Source of the DNA: Komagataeibacter xylinus
GTDB lineage: Bacteria; Pseudomonadota; Alphaproteobacteria; Acetobacterales; Acetobacteraceae
Length of the DNA stretch: 64,000 bases
Direction of reading: 5' to 3'
Assembly (NCBI RefSeq): GCF_031081985.1
Contig: NZ_JARWSK010000008.1
Location: 1-64,000, forward strand
Shown: in pieces, positions 8,385 through 16,371 of the stretch
How the letters are laid out: every line of letters starts with the position of its first letter
Numbering within the stretch: the stretch's first letter is position 1
Notes under the pieces: model-generated
The model's database searches: none
Seen by the model: the letters and a program-made list of their open reading frames with translations, nothing else
Told to the model about the DNA's origin: nothing
Program-made: the position numbers and the translations under genes

Positions 8385-9797
8385 TCACGGCGCAGGACTG
8401 GCGGTGGGACCAGGATTCATCCGCGTCATGAAATCCGTCACCGCAGTCACAGCCTTGTGCATCATCTCGCGGACCTTCTCGCTCATGTCTTCCAGCGCAC
8501 TGGCCCCCTCTTTTTTTCCGGGCACTTCGGCAGCAGTCCTGCCAATCTCGGCATCGATCTGGGTGAAGCGCTGCGTCACACTGCCGGGCATTCCCATGCG
8601 CTGGCCTGTTGCCTCGGCGGCTTCCCTTCCCTTTCCGTAGGCTTCGAGTTTGCTGGTGACATTCTCCAGTTGCGCCGCAAATGCCTGGTTATTCTGTTTC
8701 TCCGTCACAAACTGGCTATGCAGATCGGCATACCGACCACCAGCCTTCATCTCCGACAACACACCGGCAACACCGTCAGGATCGCCCTTTCCTGCATCTG
8801 AGATCGCCGCCATGATCGAGGAAGCTGGTCGCTCCCTGAGGTCACGCAGGGCCTCCACCGCCTGCTTTCCCAGACGTTCGGTCGCCTCCAGGCTCTTTGC
8901 GTCACGCGCGTTGTGCAGCCGGGTGCTGAAATCGACGGCCTTTTCCATCCACGATGATGCCGGGTTCGCAGGCTGGTTATCAATGCGCGAGGCAATCGCT
9001 TCCGCAAGGCGGGCAAATCCGCCACCGCGAATAACCTTGACGTCCTCCTGATCCTTGGCCGCCGCGTTCGTTTCCCGCGTGTTCGCTGCCGCCTTTTCCT
9101 TTGTGCCGCTGGCATCCATCGTCGATCGGCTTTCCGGCGCATCTTTTGCCGGACCTGTCTGTTTCTCTCGAAAATCCTTCTGAGGATCCGTCGTATGGGT
9201 CCGTCCGGGCTGGCTGCTGGCTGACTGCTCCGGTCCTGGCGGGGTACCCTCCCCCGGGGACGCCATTCCTCGGGTTTTGTCCGGCTGACCTTTCTCATCG
9301 TGCGCAAACCCGGCAGCATGGTCATGCCCTGGCGCTGGCTGGCGCCCTGGTTCGGGAAAGACGGTCGCCCTCAGGTTCTCGATGGTGTGCGCGATGTCCG
9401 GGTGATCCGGATCCTGACGTCCTTCAACCAGTTCGCTGGCAAGTGTCCGGATCGCGTTTACTTCTGGCTGCTGAAGGCGATGCGTTTCACGCATCATCGC
9501 AGCGACCACAGGTTCGTTCAGACCCGGGTAATGCGCCGCGCGCTCTGTCATCTCGGTGCGGAGAGGATGCTCCTTTTCGAGCGTCGGTCCCAAAAGACGC
9601 TCTACATCCTGCATGGCGTATGCGACGCGCGTACGGAAGCCGGGATCATTATGGACGTCAGGCTCGCGGGATTCCTGCCGCAGCCGATCATAGGCGGCGG
9701 CCTGCCCGGGTGCCTGCTTCCTGTATTCGGACTGCACGCGATCAAGGGTTGTCAGCACATCCTCGATATCGCCGGTTTTCTGCTGGGCCTCAGACAT
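8385..9797 (-). CDS. Large hydrophilic protein of the dotA operon, unknown family
   Basis: A 470-aa protein without signal peptide or TM segment. It is helical and charged at both ends (about 1-130 and 280-450). A low-complexity Pro/Gly/Asp/Thr linker at ~140-260 is rich in QPAPGHDHA- and DKTRGMASPG-type stretches. It lies between an exported protein gene and dotA, with short gaps, so it belongs to the transfer operon. It could be a cytoplasmic chaperone or substrate protein of the T4BSS, or a surface-exclusion/regulatory factor; the sequence does not decide. The domain pattern (helical-linker-helical) resembles a transferred effector-like protein, but this is speculation. Confidence 0.65.
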   Translation of the reverse strand: MSEAQQKTGDIEDVLTTLDRVQSEYRKQAPGQAAAYDRLRQESREPDVHNDPGFRTRVAYAMQDVERLLGPTLEKEHPLRTEMTERAAHYPGLNEPVVAAMMRETHRLQQPEVNAIRTLASELVEGRQDPDHPDIAHTIENLRATVFPEPGRQPAPGHDHAAGFAHDEKGQPDKTRGMASPGEGTPPGPEQSASSQPGRTHTTDPQKDFREKQTGPAKDAPESRSTMDASGTKEKAAANTRETNAAAKDQEDVKVIRGGGFARLAEAIASRIDNQPANPASSWMEKAVDFSTRLHNARDAKSLEATERLGKQAVEALRDLRERPASSIMAAISDAGKGDPDGVAGVLSEMKAGGRYADLHSQFVTEKQNNQAFAAQLENVTSKLEAYGKGREAAEATGQRMGMPGSVTQRFTQIDAEIGRTAAEVPGKKEGASALEDMSEKVREMMHKAVTAVTDFMTRMNPGPTASPAP

Positions 9798-9806
9798 GGC
9801 AAACCT

Positions 9807-10991
9807 CTAGGGATTGATCGTGGGGGAAGGCATCGGTGTCAGGCCGTCCTTGAAGGCGACCTCTTCTTCCTGCGCAACCCGGGCAGCTCCCATGGTCGCC
9901 AGGTAGAGCCCGAGACGGTAGTTCTGCAGCGCAAGGTAATTGGACTGCGCCATCTCGGTGGCAACTTCGCGCATGACCGATGCGGGAGGCATTGCCTGGA
10001 GCGAGGCGTTCCAGCTCACGCTGGAGACCCTGCGATTGACTTCCAGCGCCATGGCCTGCAGCCACGACGCCTTGTCGAGCGGCGTAAGCCCCTCGGCCGT
10101 CATTTCGGCCTTCTGGTCCCGCGTGAGCGTGACAGACGGAACACCAAGAGATGTGACGTAGCCCGTGACCCAGCGGGCAAGAGACATACGACTGTTGTAC
10201 GACCGGCGCCGGGTTGCGGCTTCACGTCCCCGAAGGCTGGACAGCTGCTCGCCACGCAGGGCCGCAGGCGCTACCGGCTGGATGAGCGTGGTCGCATAAT
10301 CATTGGCTGCATCCACTGCGCCATCCGCGGACAGGGTATCGGCGCCGAACAGGCTGGCGGCACGCTGGTCGGCGTTCGGCAGCCGCGACACGGAAGAGCA
10401 GAGCCCCTGCGCCACGTCGTCGGATGAACAGTAGCGCTTGAGGTGCAGGGACATGTTCGCATCCGTGCCCTGTGACTTGCCGTAATAGGAGGGCGTCCCC
10501 TGACCTGCCTCACCACGGGGATCGCTTACGGTCGCGATGGCATACACCGCGGATCGAGCCGCCTTGGACGCGGCCACGGTGGACTGCTGGGCATCAAGGC
10601 CCGCGCAGAATTCCGGATTCATCATATGCTCGTCCCGGATTCCGGTTTCCTGCTGACGCCGTAGAAATCCGGCCATCGCCGCGTCCTGGGCATCCATGAG
10701 TTGCGACTGGGCACCGACCTGGGCTTTCGCGTAATTGGCAACCTGCGTGAAACCCTTCGTCAGGAGAGACGCAACGGAATTCGGGTTTGTAAGGCTACTG
10801 AGATTTGAATCGATGCTGTCCGTCAGGTTTTTCGTCATCGTATTGAGGGCGTTGCCCGTGAACGCCTGGAGAAGCTTGATCGCCGCAACGACAGCAGCAT
10901 CGCTGAAAAGCGCGTATGCCGGACGCGGCGTGACTGCCAGCACGCAGACACACGAAGCGGCACCAATGGCAACCATCTGCAGCCGGCGCAT
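9807..10991 (-). CDS. Exported transfer protein, position and size like TraW/IcmX
   Basis: The 394-aa product has an N-terminal signal (MRRLQMVAIGAASCVCVLAV, cleavage near PAYA) followed by an Ala/Ser-rich, helical periplasmic protein with two or three pairs of Cys (FCAGLD, KRYCSSDDVAQGLCSS). Its length and place in the dotA operon match TraW of IncI plasmids and IcmX of Legionella (periplasmic, required for pore function), but no diagnostic motif was confirmed. The ATG overlaps the upstream stop (TGATG), showing translational coupling. The Cys pairs could be clients for the thioredoxin-fold protein at 3537. Confidence 0.65.
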   Translation of the reverse strand: MRRLQMVAIGAASCVCVLAVTPRPAYALFSDAAVVAAIKLLQAFTGNALNTMTKNLTDSIDSNLSSLTNPNSVASLLTKGFTQVANYAKAQVGAQSQLMDAQDAAMAGFLRRQQETGIRDEHMMNPEFCAGLDAQQSTVAASKAARSAVYAIATVSDPRGEAGQGTPSYYGKSQGTDANMSLHLKRYCSSDDVAQGLCSSVSRLPNADQRAASLFGADTLSADGAVDAANDYATTLIQPVAPAALRGEQLSSLRGREAATRRRSYNSRMSLARWVTGYVTSLGVPSVTLTRDQKAEMTAEGLTPLDKASWLQAMALEVNRRVSSVSWNASLQAMPPASVMREVATEMAQSNYLALQNYRLGLYLATMGAARVAQEEEVAFKDGLTPMPSPTINP

Positions 10992-11578
10992 CAGAATACT
11001 CCGTCCACGAGATTGCTCAGGCTGTATCCAGTCGGAAGCTGGGGAGATCCGTTGATATACAGGTCAGTCGCACCGCTCGACGTTCCCGCAATGGTGGTCG
11101 CAATTGGCGGCCCACCACCACCGAAACTCAGGCTCGGGCACATGAGTCCGCTACTCGAGCCAAAACCGAGCCCCAGGTTAACGCCCGACAGACTGAGTCC
11201 ACATTGGGTCGACCCCATGGCGTTCCCCCATGCAGCCTGTGCGGCCTGACAGACCTGGCCACCTATCTGGCCCTCGACGGCCTGCAGGAGGGCTGCTGGG
11301 TCAAGGCCGTTCGTGATGAGATTCAGTCCGGTGCCGTTGAAAAAATTGCTCAGGCAGGACAGGCCGTTGACGCTATCCGGCTGCTTTTCATAGGCGTCGT
11401 TGGCCTGGACGCGTTCGTTTACGGCTGTTGCCGCCGCCTGGGTCAGGGCAGCACAGCCGACGCTTCCCGTAGATGTCGTGGCACCAGAGGCGCCTGATGA
11501 CGTGGTCTGCGCATGCCCCTGTATCGATACAAGAGCGGCAGTCACTGACAACAGGACACGGAAGCGCAGACGGATCAT
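10991..11578 (-). CDS. Small exported Gly/Ser-rich protein with cysteines
   Basis: 195 aa, signal peptide MIRLRFRVLLSVTAALVSIQ followed by GHAQ, then a Ser/Thr/Gly-rich mature protein with five Cys residues (GCAALTQ, LSCLSNF, QVCQAAQAAWG, TQCGLSL, LMCPSLSFGGGG). The central segment DPAALLQAVEGQIGGQVCQA is helical. ATG 11578 has a perfect AGGAGG and overlaps the preceding stop (ATGA); the stop overlaps the next start. It is part of the dotA operon, probably a periplasmic or outer-membrane component or adhesin specific to this T4BSS branch. No family was recognised. Confidence 0.65.
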   Translation of the reverse strand: MIRLRFRVLLSVTAALVSIQGHAQTTSSGASGATTSTGSVGCAALTQAAATAVNERVQANDAYEKQPDSVNGLSCLSNFFNGTGLNLITNGLDPAALLQAVEGQIGGQVCQAAQAAWGNAMGSTQCGLSLSGVNLGLGFGSSSGLMCPSLSFGGGGPPIATTIAGTSSGATDLYINGSPQLPTGYSLSNLVDGVF

Positions 11579-11964
11579 GCGGCCTCCTGACGTGTAGCCG
11601 GACGCGTCACAGCCTCCAGCAGGGCAATCCTTTCCGGAGCAAGAAGGCGATGAAGCGCCTGGCGCCTGCTTTCCGAGATCACGCCCCGTCCAAAAGGGCT
11701 ATCCGCCGACAACAGGTCCCTGCGGCCGCGCAGATAGGGGATCAGCGCGTCAAGGGAGTTGACCAGATCAGGCCATTCAGGCGACGCGACACCAGAGAGG
11801 ATGGCGTGCCAGGCCGTCCTCGCTGTCATATCATTGTCCAACATCGCGATGACATCCTCTCCGCCCCTGATGCGCCAGATCTCGCCGAGCGCATCCAGCG
11901 CAAGGGCGACATTGGGCATCGGGGAAGAAGGTCCGGATTTCCGGACGGATGAGGGCTTGTTCAT
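11575..11964 (-). CDS. Cytoplasmic helical protein, unknown family
   Basis: 129 aa, no signal or TM. Helical with conserved-looking Leu/Arg-rich C-terminal half (RGRRDLLSADSPFGRGVISE then RRQALHRLLAPERIALLEAV). ATG 11964 follows GAGGAAGG. The upstream gap (11965-12016) holds a GTCGCATGAT element 39 nt before the start, so this gene probably begins a transcript although the 12017 gene lies just upstream. It overlaps the next gene by 4 nt. Confidence 0.6.
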   Translation of the reverse strand: MNKPSSVRKSGPSSPMPNVALALDALGEIWRIRGGEDVIAMLDNDMTARTAWHAILSGVASPEWPDLVNSLDALIPYLRGRRDLLSADSPFGRGVISESRRQALHRLLAPERIALLEAVTRPATRQEAA

Positions 11965-12003
11965 GGAACCTTCCTCGGGTGATTACGACGAAGGTGTCGG
12001 GCC

Positions 12004-12013
12004 ATCATGCGAC
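12004..12013 (-). promoter_or_regulatory. GTCGCATGAT element upstream of the 11964 start
   Basis: Exact copy on the minus strand, 39 nt before the ATG at 11964. It lies immediately beyond the 3' end of the upstream gene (stop at 12017). Confidence 0.65.
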
Positions 12014-12016
12014 CGG

Positions 12017-12499
12017 TCAGCGAATTCGACGTCGGACCGCGACTTTATTATGAGCGACATCAATGACGTCGCCCGCCTGGGCTACCGTGGTCGCCAGAAC
12101 CTTGTTCCATTCCCGGCCGCCCTGCCAGTCAACAGGAACGCTGGTGTCCACGTCCGCCGCGAACACGACACGCACCCCATGCGGAACGATCTGGCGTATG
12201 GCGAAGCCAAGTGGAACCTGCTTTCCGTATCCACTGGCGATATGGAAATATCGACGGGCTGGAACATTCCCGGATGTTCGAGGATCCGTACCAGTACCCG
12301 GCAATACGCCCGGCCCTTTCTGACCAGTGTCTCCCGGTGAAGGTAAGGTCTCCCCGCCGGTCGTCCCCATTGTGGGCGACGTCAATGCCGACTGCGGCGG
12401 AGTTTCCGGAGAGGTTGTCTGGACCAGATGAAACGCGGCAGGTGTGACAGATATGGGGCCAGAGGCCAGCGCCATAACCACGGCAGGCATAACAGGCAT
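12017..12499 (-). CDS. Exported protein with a TcpQ/PilL-type C-terminal domain
   Basis: 160 aa. The N-terminal ~25 residues are hydrophobic (MPVMPAVVMALASGPISVTP), probably a signal or anchor, followed by a Pro/Gly/Thr-rich linker. Residues ~92-158 look like the toxin-coregulated-pilus Q domain: VPLGFAIRQIVPHGVRVVFA, then VDWQGGREWNKVL and a final DVAHNKVAVR strand. This small beta-alpha fold also occurs in DotD, PilL and secretin N-domains and helps outer-membrane complex assembly. GGAG lies 8 nt before ATG 12499. It is the first gene of the leftward block and has a degenerate GTCGCA element upstream. Confidence 0.7.
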   Translation of the reverse strand: MPVMPAVVMALASGPISVTPAAFHLVQTTSPETPPQSALTSPTMGTTGGETLPSPGDTGQKGPGVLPGTGTDPRTSGNVPARRYFHIASGYGKQVPLGFAIRQIVPHGVRVVFAADVDTSVPVDWQGGREWNKVLATTVAQAGDVIDVAHNKVAVRRRIR

Positions 12500-12538
12500 A
12501 TGAGTGTCTCCATCAAGCTCTCCTGACCAAAGCAGCGG

Positions 12539-12548
12539 CCTTTGCGAC
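12539..12548 (-). promoter_or_regulatory. Degenerate copy of the GTCGCAWGWT element
   Basis: GTCGCAAAGG on the minus strand; only the first seven bases match. It sits 39 nt before the ATG at 12499, the same distance as in better copies, which is why it is listed. Confidence 0.35.
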
Positions 12549-12695
12549 CTCAGACACCTTTTTTGCGGGCTCCAACTCGACTATCATGACGTTCCGTCAC
12601 GGCTGATCCCCTGTCAGGACGCGGCCAGTCGATATCTTCTGGATGTTGGAAGTTTCTTTTGCTGAGGAAAACGCCCGCCGTGAGAGTAAACGAAA

Positions 12696-13499
12696 ATGTC
12701 CCATGACAATGGCAAGATGCAAGCCGAGGCCTTATTTGCATCCGGCCAATTATATAGAGACATCGGGGAAATCATTTATGACAGGCGGACTGCGCTTGAC
12801 TGGACGCAGGTGCACCTCGCCAAACTGGCACGGTTGAATGTATCGGTCATACGGAGCATCGAAGCCGGTCGTCCGGTTTCCCTGGAAACATTATCGGCGC
12901 TGCTACGGGTGTTTGAGATAGATCCGCGCGATATTCTTCCGCAAGGTGCACCGGAAGGAACATGGTTTGCCCATCTGGATCTGGCGGCATCCGCCACGCA
13001 GCTGAAAAAGACCATGAAGCAGTGTTCGGACTACAATCTGGCAATCCAGAAATTACGCGACATTATTGGCAATATTTCCAAGACGTTTAACCTGCCGGAA
13101 ATACCGGCCAGATTGCCGATCGATCATTATTCACACAGTGTCGCCTTCACCTCGGGGGAACGGCAGGACCTCCTTGAGATATTTGGGCGCAGGATTCAGA
13201 TCTTCAGAACGCTTCAGGGAGCAACAGCGAGCCAGATCGCTCATAAATCGCACGTTTCCCTGACCAGCCTGAGCCTGATCGAAGCAGGGCTGAGAAATCC
13301 GAGCCTTGAAACGGTTTATCGCATTGCCGAAGGACTGTCCGTCTCCGTTTATTACCTGATCCCGGGAATACATGACGACGCAGATCTTTTGCGTTCCCTG
13401 GACATGACCGCGTGGGCAATGTCCGCGCAATCACAACTCGAAGCCCTCGCTGATCTCGAATCCATTATTGGTCACCTCGACGATATCGCAAACCACTGA
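12696..13499 (+). CDS. Regulator with two XRE-type helix-turn-helix domains
   Basis: 267 aa. An N-terminal XRE domain at ~20-75 (DRRTALDWTQVHLAKLARLN, then IRSIEAGRPVSLETLSALLR) and a second at ~150-210 (RRIQIFRTLQGATASQIAHK, then SLSLIEAGLRNPSLETVYRI), joined by a helical linker; the C-terminal ~45 residues are helical and may dimerise. Double-XRE proteins are uncommon. The gene lies between the leftward and rightward transfer operons and is transcribed rightward, divergent from the TcpQ-domain gene, a typical position for a master regulator of transfer. It is a candidate binder of the GTCGCAWGWT element, but nothing in the sequence proves this. Confidence 0.75.
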   Translation: MSHDNGKMQAEALFASGQLYRDIGEIIYDRRTALDWTQVHLAKLARLNVSVIRSIEAGRPVSLETLSALLRVFEIDPRDILPQGAPEGTWFAHLDLAASATQLKKTMKQCSDYNLAIQKLRDIIGNISKTFNLPEIPARLPIDHYSHSVAFTSGERQDLLEIFGRRIQIFRTLQGATASQIAHKSHVSLTSLSLIEAGLRNPSLETVYRIAEGLSVSVYYLIPGIHDDADLLRSLDMTAWAMSAQSQLEALADLESIIGHLDDIANH

Positions 13500-13747
13500 C
13501 CGGGTGCATGAAGGTATAAAGACTGTCAGGAAAGGGGTCTCCTTTCTTATGGCAGACCCTATGCCTTGGGCTGTCCATTCCAGGTGATGTGCCCCGGCTG
13601 ATCACCAACGTGGACCGGAAACCGCGTCTGGAGTCATATTGGCGCGTTCTGCGCTATTTATTTCTTGACGGTGATATAACGCTTAAGAGATATTATTCCC
13701 AAAACACGCAGCCTATCCCGAAAACGCGATGACGAGGGCATACCGCC

Positions 13748-14626
13748 ATGAAGTCAGCATCGTTCGGCCAGGTCATAAAACACGGTCTGTTTACATGGCT
13801 TCAGACCTATCCCACGCCAGAAATGACGCGCGCCCTCTATGCCAGGCTGTGCGACGAAGTCCTTGTAGCGACAATGCTTACCCTGACAGTGCAGGAGGTA
13901 AAGGAGTCAGTCGCGCAATGGGCCAACCGACCCCAGAATGTTTTTTATGAAGCGCCTGCACGCAGGGGAGCATGGACAAGGACCCAGTTGCTCATCCTTG
14001 GCCAACGCTGGCTCTGTGGTGATAAAACCGCCGACATAGCTGAGATGCTTGGCCGCTCGGCCGGGAGCGTGCGTGCAAAAAGAAAGCAGCTTGGCCTGCC
14101 ACCGCGCATCAGGCTCTCAAAAATACAGGCGGAGACCATACTTGCCGAAAAGCGGAGCGCCATTCCCGCAGATCCCGAAGCTGTCCTGACATGGGAACAG
14201 GCCTCCCTGCTTCCTCATGAAGCCCGGCGGGGACGGACATGGCTTGTCAGGAAGAGCCTCAACAGGCTGACCCTCACAGGACATAAGGGAGGAGACAAGG
14301 TACGGTGGCACGAGGCCGCCAACATTGAAATCGCATACCGCCATTTTGCATTTCAGAACCCGCGTGAAATTGCGCGGGACTTCCTTATTTCGGAAAGCGC
14401 GCTGAAATCCCAAAGCTGCTGGGAACAGCTTCCGCCACGACGCGGCGCCAAAGTGCCCTGGTTCATTCACGCGAGGGCCGAATATTATATCGGCGAACAC
14501 CACTACATCCGGCGGGAATGCCTCTGCAAGAGCGGATGCTTTTTCTGGACCACCCGCAAGGGTGGTGACCGGGTCAGCAGACGATACCGCCGCAGCATTG
14601 CCGCCACGCATGGCATTGCCGCCTGA
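13748..14626 (+). CDS. GcrA-like HTH regulator
   Basis: 292 aa. Residues ~75-120 (RGAWTRTQLLILGQRWLCGD then KTADIAEMLGRSAGSVRAKR and KQLGLPPR) resemble the N-terminal HTH of alphaproteobacterial GcrA (WTDERVELLKKLW..., tri-helical, R-x-L/H-GL ending). GcrA works with sigma-70 RNA polymerase at -10 regions of methylated promoters. A second helical segment at ~200-235 (IEIAYRHFAFQNPREIARDF) may be another HTH, and the tail is Arg/Lys-rich with three close Cys (ECLCKSGCFFW) that could bind metal. It lies alone between the XRE gene and dotI; a role in controlling the transfer genes is a reasonable inference. It is longer than chromosomal GcrA (~175 aa). Confidence 0.65.
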   Translation: MKSASFGQVIKHGLFTWLQTYPTPEMTRALYARLCDEVLVATMLTLTVQEVKESVAQWANRPQNVFYEAPARRGAWTRTQLLILGQRWLCGDKTADIAEMLGRSAGSVRAKRKQLGLPPRIRLSKIQAETILAEKRSAIPADPEAVLTWEQASLLPHEARRGRTWLVRKSLNRLTLTGHKGGDKVRWHEAANIEIAYRHFAFQNPREIARDFLISESALKSQSCWEQLPPRRGAKVPWFIHARAEYYIGEHHYIRRECLCKSGCFFWTTRKGGDRVSRRYRRSIAATHGIAA

Positions 14627-14661
14627 GTAGTAGCGGGAATCATCAAAGAAAAAACGTGCCG

Positions 14662-14671
14662 GTCGCAAGAT
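14662..14671 (+). promoter_or_regulatory. GTCGCAAGAT element upstream of dotI
   Basis: One-base variant (T to A at position 7) in the sense orientation. It ends 87 nt before dotI, but only 47 nt before a short leader frame at 14719. Confidence 0.6.
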
Positions 14672-14718
14672 AGACTTCCAGCCTGCTCTCATCACCGTCG
14701 GGAAATGAGAGTAGAGTG

Positions 14719-14772
14719 ATGACCACCTTTTTTCATGCCCCCGTAAGGGAGGCGCGCCATGCGGCTGTTTAA
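14719..14772 (+). CDS. Possible 17-aa leader peptide overlapping the dotI start
   Basis: ATG 14719 reads MTTFFHAPVREARHAAV and stops at 14770-14772, inside the dotI coding sequence. The dotI Shine-Dalgarno sequence (AAGGGAGG) lies inside this frame, so ribosomes reading it would pass over the dotI initiation site. The distance from the GTCGCAAGAT element suits a normal leader. No strong SD precedes it. It may couple or tune dotI translation; it could equally be chance. Confidence 0.25.
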   Translation: MTTFFHAPVREARHAAV

Positions 14773-15394
14773 TTCCGCAGTAACCAGGCGGCTTACCGAC
14801 CCCGACTTTCAGGGGATTGTTGTAGACAGATCACTGCTGCTCAACATCGCACTGGCGGGCGTGGTCATCGTGTTCGCGGCGCACGACGCCTATATCCGTG
14901 CACACCCGCCCACACCCCTCTATTTCTACGTTGACGGCCAGAATGCTCCCCGACCGGCCGTGGCCCTCACCAGTCCGGTACTTGGCCAGGATCAGCTTCT
15001 CGGCTGGGCCGTCAAATGGGCGATCGCACCCTACAACATCAACTATCGTGATTTTCCAACCCAGATGAACACCGCGGGCGCTCACTACACGCTCAACGGA
15101 TGGAACACCTTTGCAAAGTCTTTCATTACGCAGGGGAATCTGGCGAAACTCAGGGATGCAAAACTGCTCTGTTATGCGCAGCCGACACGGGCCGCGACCG
15201 TACGCGCCGAGACAGTCGTGCAGGGACACGCGCGCTACGTAATACAGTTTCCTTTCATCCAGACCTGCGAAAACGTGAACCAGCAGAATACGCAAATGCT
15301 GATGGCAACCGTGACGATTGATCGCGTGGAGGACCTGGATCACCCGGATGGACTGGCCATCGAACAGCTTGTCGTCTCGTCGGGGAGGGAGTGA
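14759..15394 (+). CDS. dotI: DotI/IcmL/TraM-family T4BSS inner-membrane protein
   Basis: 211 aa, one N-terminal TM helix (~27-43, LLNIALAGVVIVFAAHDAYI) and a periplasmic domain. Family features: the short cytoplasmic segment LTDPDFQGIVVDRS, ALTSPVLGQDQLLGWAVKWA, and the second half with YVIQFPFIQTCENVNQQN. DotI forms an inner-membrane ring in the T4BSS and is called TraM on IncI plasmids. AAGGGAGG precedes ATG 14759. The stop overlaps the region where dotH begins. The order dotI-dotH-dotG is the same as icmL-icmK-icmE in Legionella and traM-traN-traO in R64. Confidence 0.92.
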   Translation: MRLFNSAVTRRLTDPDFQGIVVDRSLLLNIALAGVVIVFAAHDAYIRAHPPTPLYFYVDGQNAPRPAVALTSPVLGQDQLLGWAVKWAIAPYNINYRDFPTQMNTAGAHYTLNGWNTFAKSFITQGNLAKLRDAKLLCYAQPTRAATVRAETVVQGHARYVIQFPFIQTCENVNQQNTQMLMATVTIDRVEDLDHPDGLAIEQLVVSSGRE

Positions 15395-15399
15395 CAACC

Positions 15400-16371
15400 G
15401 TGCGAATTCTTTCTCTCTTTCCGCTGACCCTGTCCATCCTGCCACTTGCGGCACTCGCACAGCAGCCATCACAGCCCGGGCCTGCGGCAACGACACCTGC
15501 AGACGATCAGGATCAGGCAGCCGAAGGTGAGGCCGAGCATGAGGCCATTCCTTTCACCCCCGAAGAAATCCTTCGGCTGGGGGAACGCCTGAAGGACGTG
15601 CGTCGTGCCACGGAGCAGGTCGGTACGGAATTCGCGACCCCTAATGCGCGCCCGGCGATCCGTGTCTCCTTTGCGCCTGGTCAGCAGACAAGCCTGATCT
15701 TTACGACAAAAGGCTATCCGACCGCATTGTCCTTCGTGGACAGCACGGGACAGCCCTGGCCGATCGCATGGAATACGTCTGGCAATTCCGCCAACCCGGA
15801 CGGCAGCACGAACTGTGCTTCCGGCAAAAGCGGCGCGTCGGCCGGGAATCCTGCGGTTGAGACAACGGGTTTCTATACCTGCGTCCCGTTCAAGGGCTCC
15901 AATACCATCAATATCGAACCGATGTCGCTCCAGCCCAGAGGTGGACTGCTCGTAACGCTTCAGAACGCGCCAAAGCCGGTCTCCTTCCTGCTGATCGCGG
16001 GACGTGGATCCTACGATGACAACCTGACCGTTCGCATGTCCGAGGGAGGGCCCAATGCCCGGGAGCCGGTCGACAGCCGCCCCGGAGTGCCCGCGACAGG
16101 CGAGCCCTACATGAACGCCATGCTAAGCGGCATTCCACCAGCGTCAGCCGTTCCGCTGGCCGTCGAGGGTATTTCACCCGATGACGTACGCGCCTGGCGG
16201 ATTGGAAACGAGGTCTATCTTCGCACGCGCCTTCATCTCATGACGCCCTCCTCGGACAGCATGGAGCAGGGTGAAGGGGGATACACGCTCTATGCCTTCC
16301 ATGAGTCCCCCGTTGTCCTTCTCTCCGATGCGGGACGGACGGTCTCGGCCCATATCAGGGACGCACAGTGA
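15400..16371 (+). CDS. dotH: DotH/IcmK/TraN-family outer-membrane core protein
   Basis: 323 aa from GTG 15400, which sits 10 nt after GGAGGG and gives a clean signal peptide (MRILSLFPLTLSILPLAALA); an in-frame GTG at 15391 overlapping the dotI stop is the alternative. A helical segment (ILRLGERLKDVRRATEQV) precedes beta-rich domains with the family signatures IRVSFAPGQQTSLIFTTKGY, FVDSTGQPWPI and LIAGRGSYDDNLTVRM. DotH is recruited to the outer membrane by DotC and DotD and forms the secretin-like ring with DotG. The single Cys pair (CASGK/YTCVPF) is periplasmic. It is translationally coupled to dotG (TGATG). Confidence 0.92.
   Translation: MRILSLFPLTLSILPLAALAQQPSQPGPAATTPADDQDQAAEGEAEHEAIPFTPEEILRLGERLKDVRRATEQVGTEFATPNARPAIRVSFAPGQQTSLIFTTKGYPTALSFVDSTGQPWPIAWNTSGNSANPDGSTNCASGKSGASAGNPAVETTGFYTCVPFKGSNTINIEPMSLQPRGGLLVTLQNAPKPVSFLLIAGRGSYDDNLTVRMSEGGPNAREPVDSRPGVPATGEPYMNAMLSGIPPASAVPLAVEGISPDDVRAWRIGNEVYLRTRLHLMTPSSDSMEQGEGGYTLYAFHESPVVLLSDAGRTVSAHIRDAQ

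Noticed and set aside
6940-8640. 566-codon plus-strand frame opposite dotA
   Set aside because: It is the mirror of the well-recognised dotA gene, with no start signal or family resemblance.
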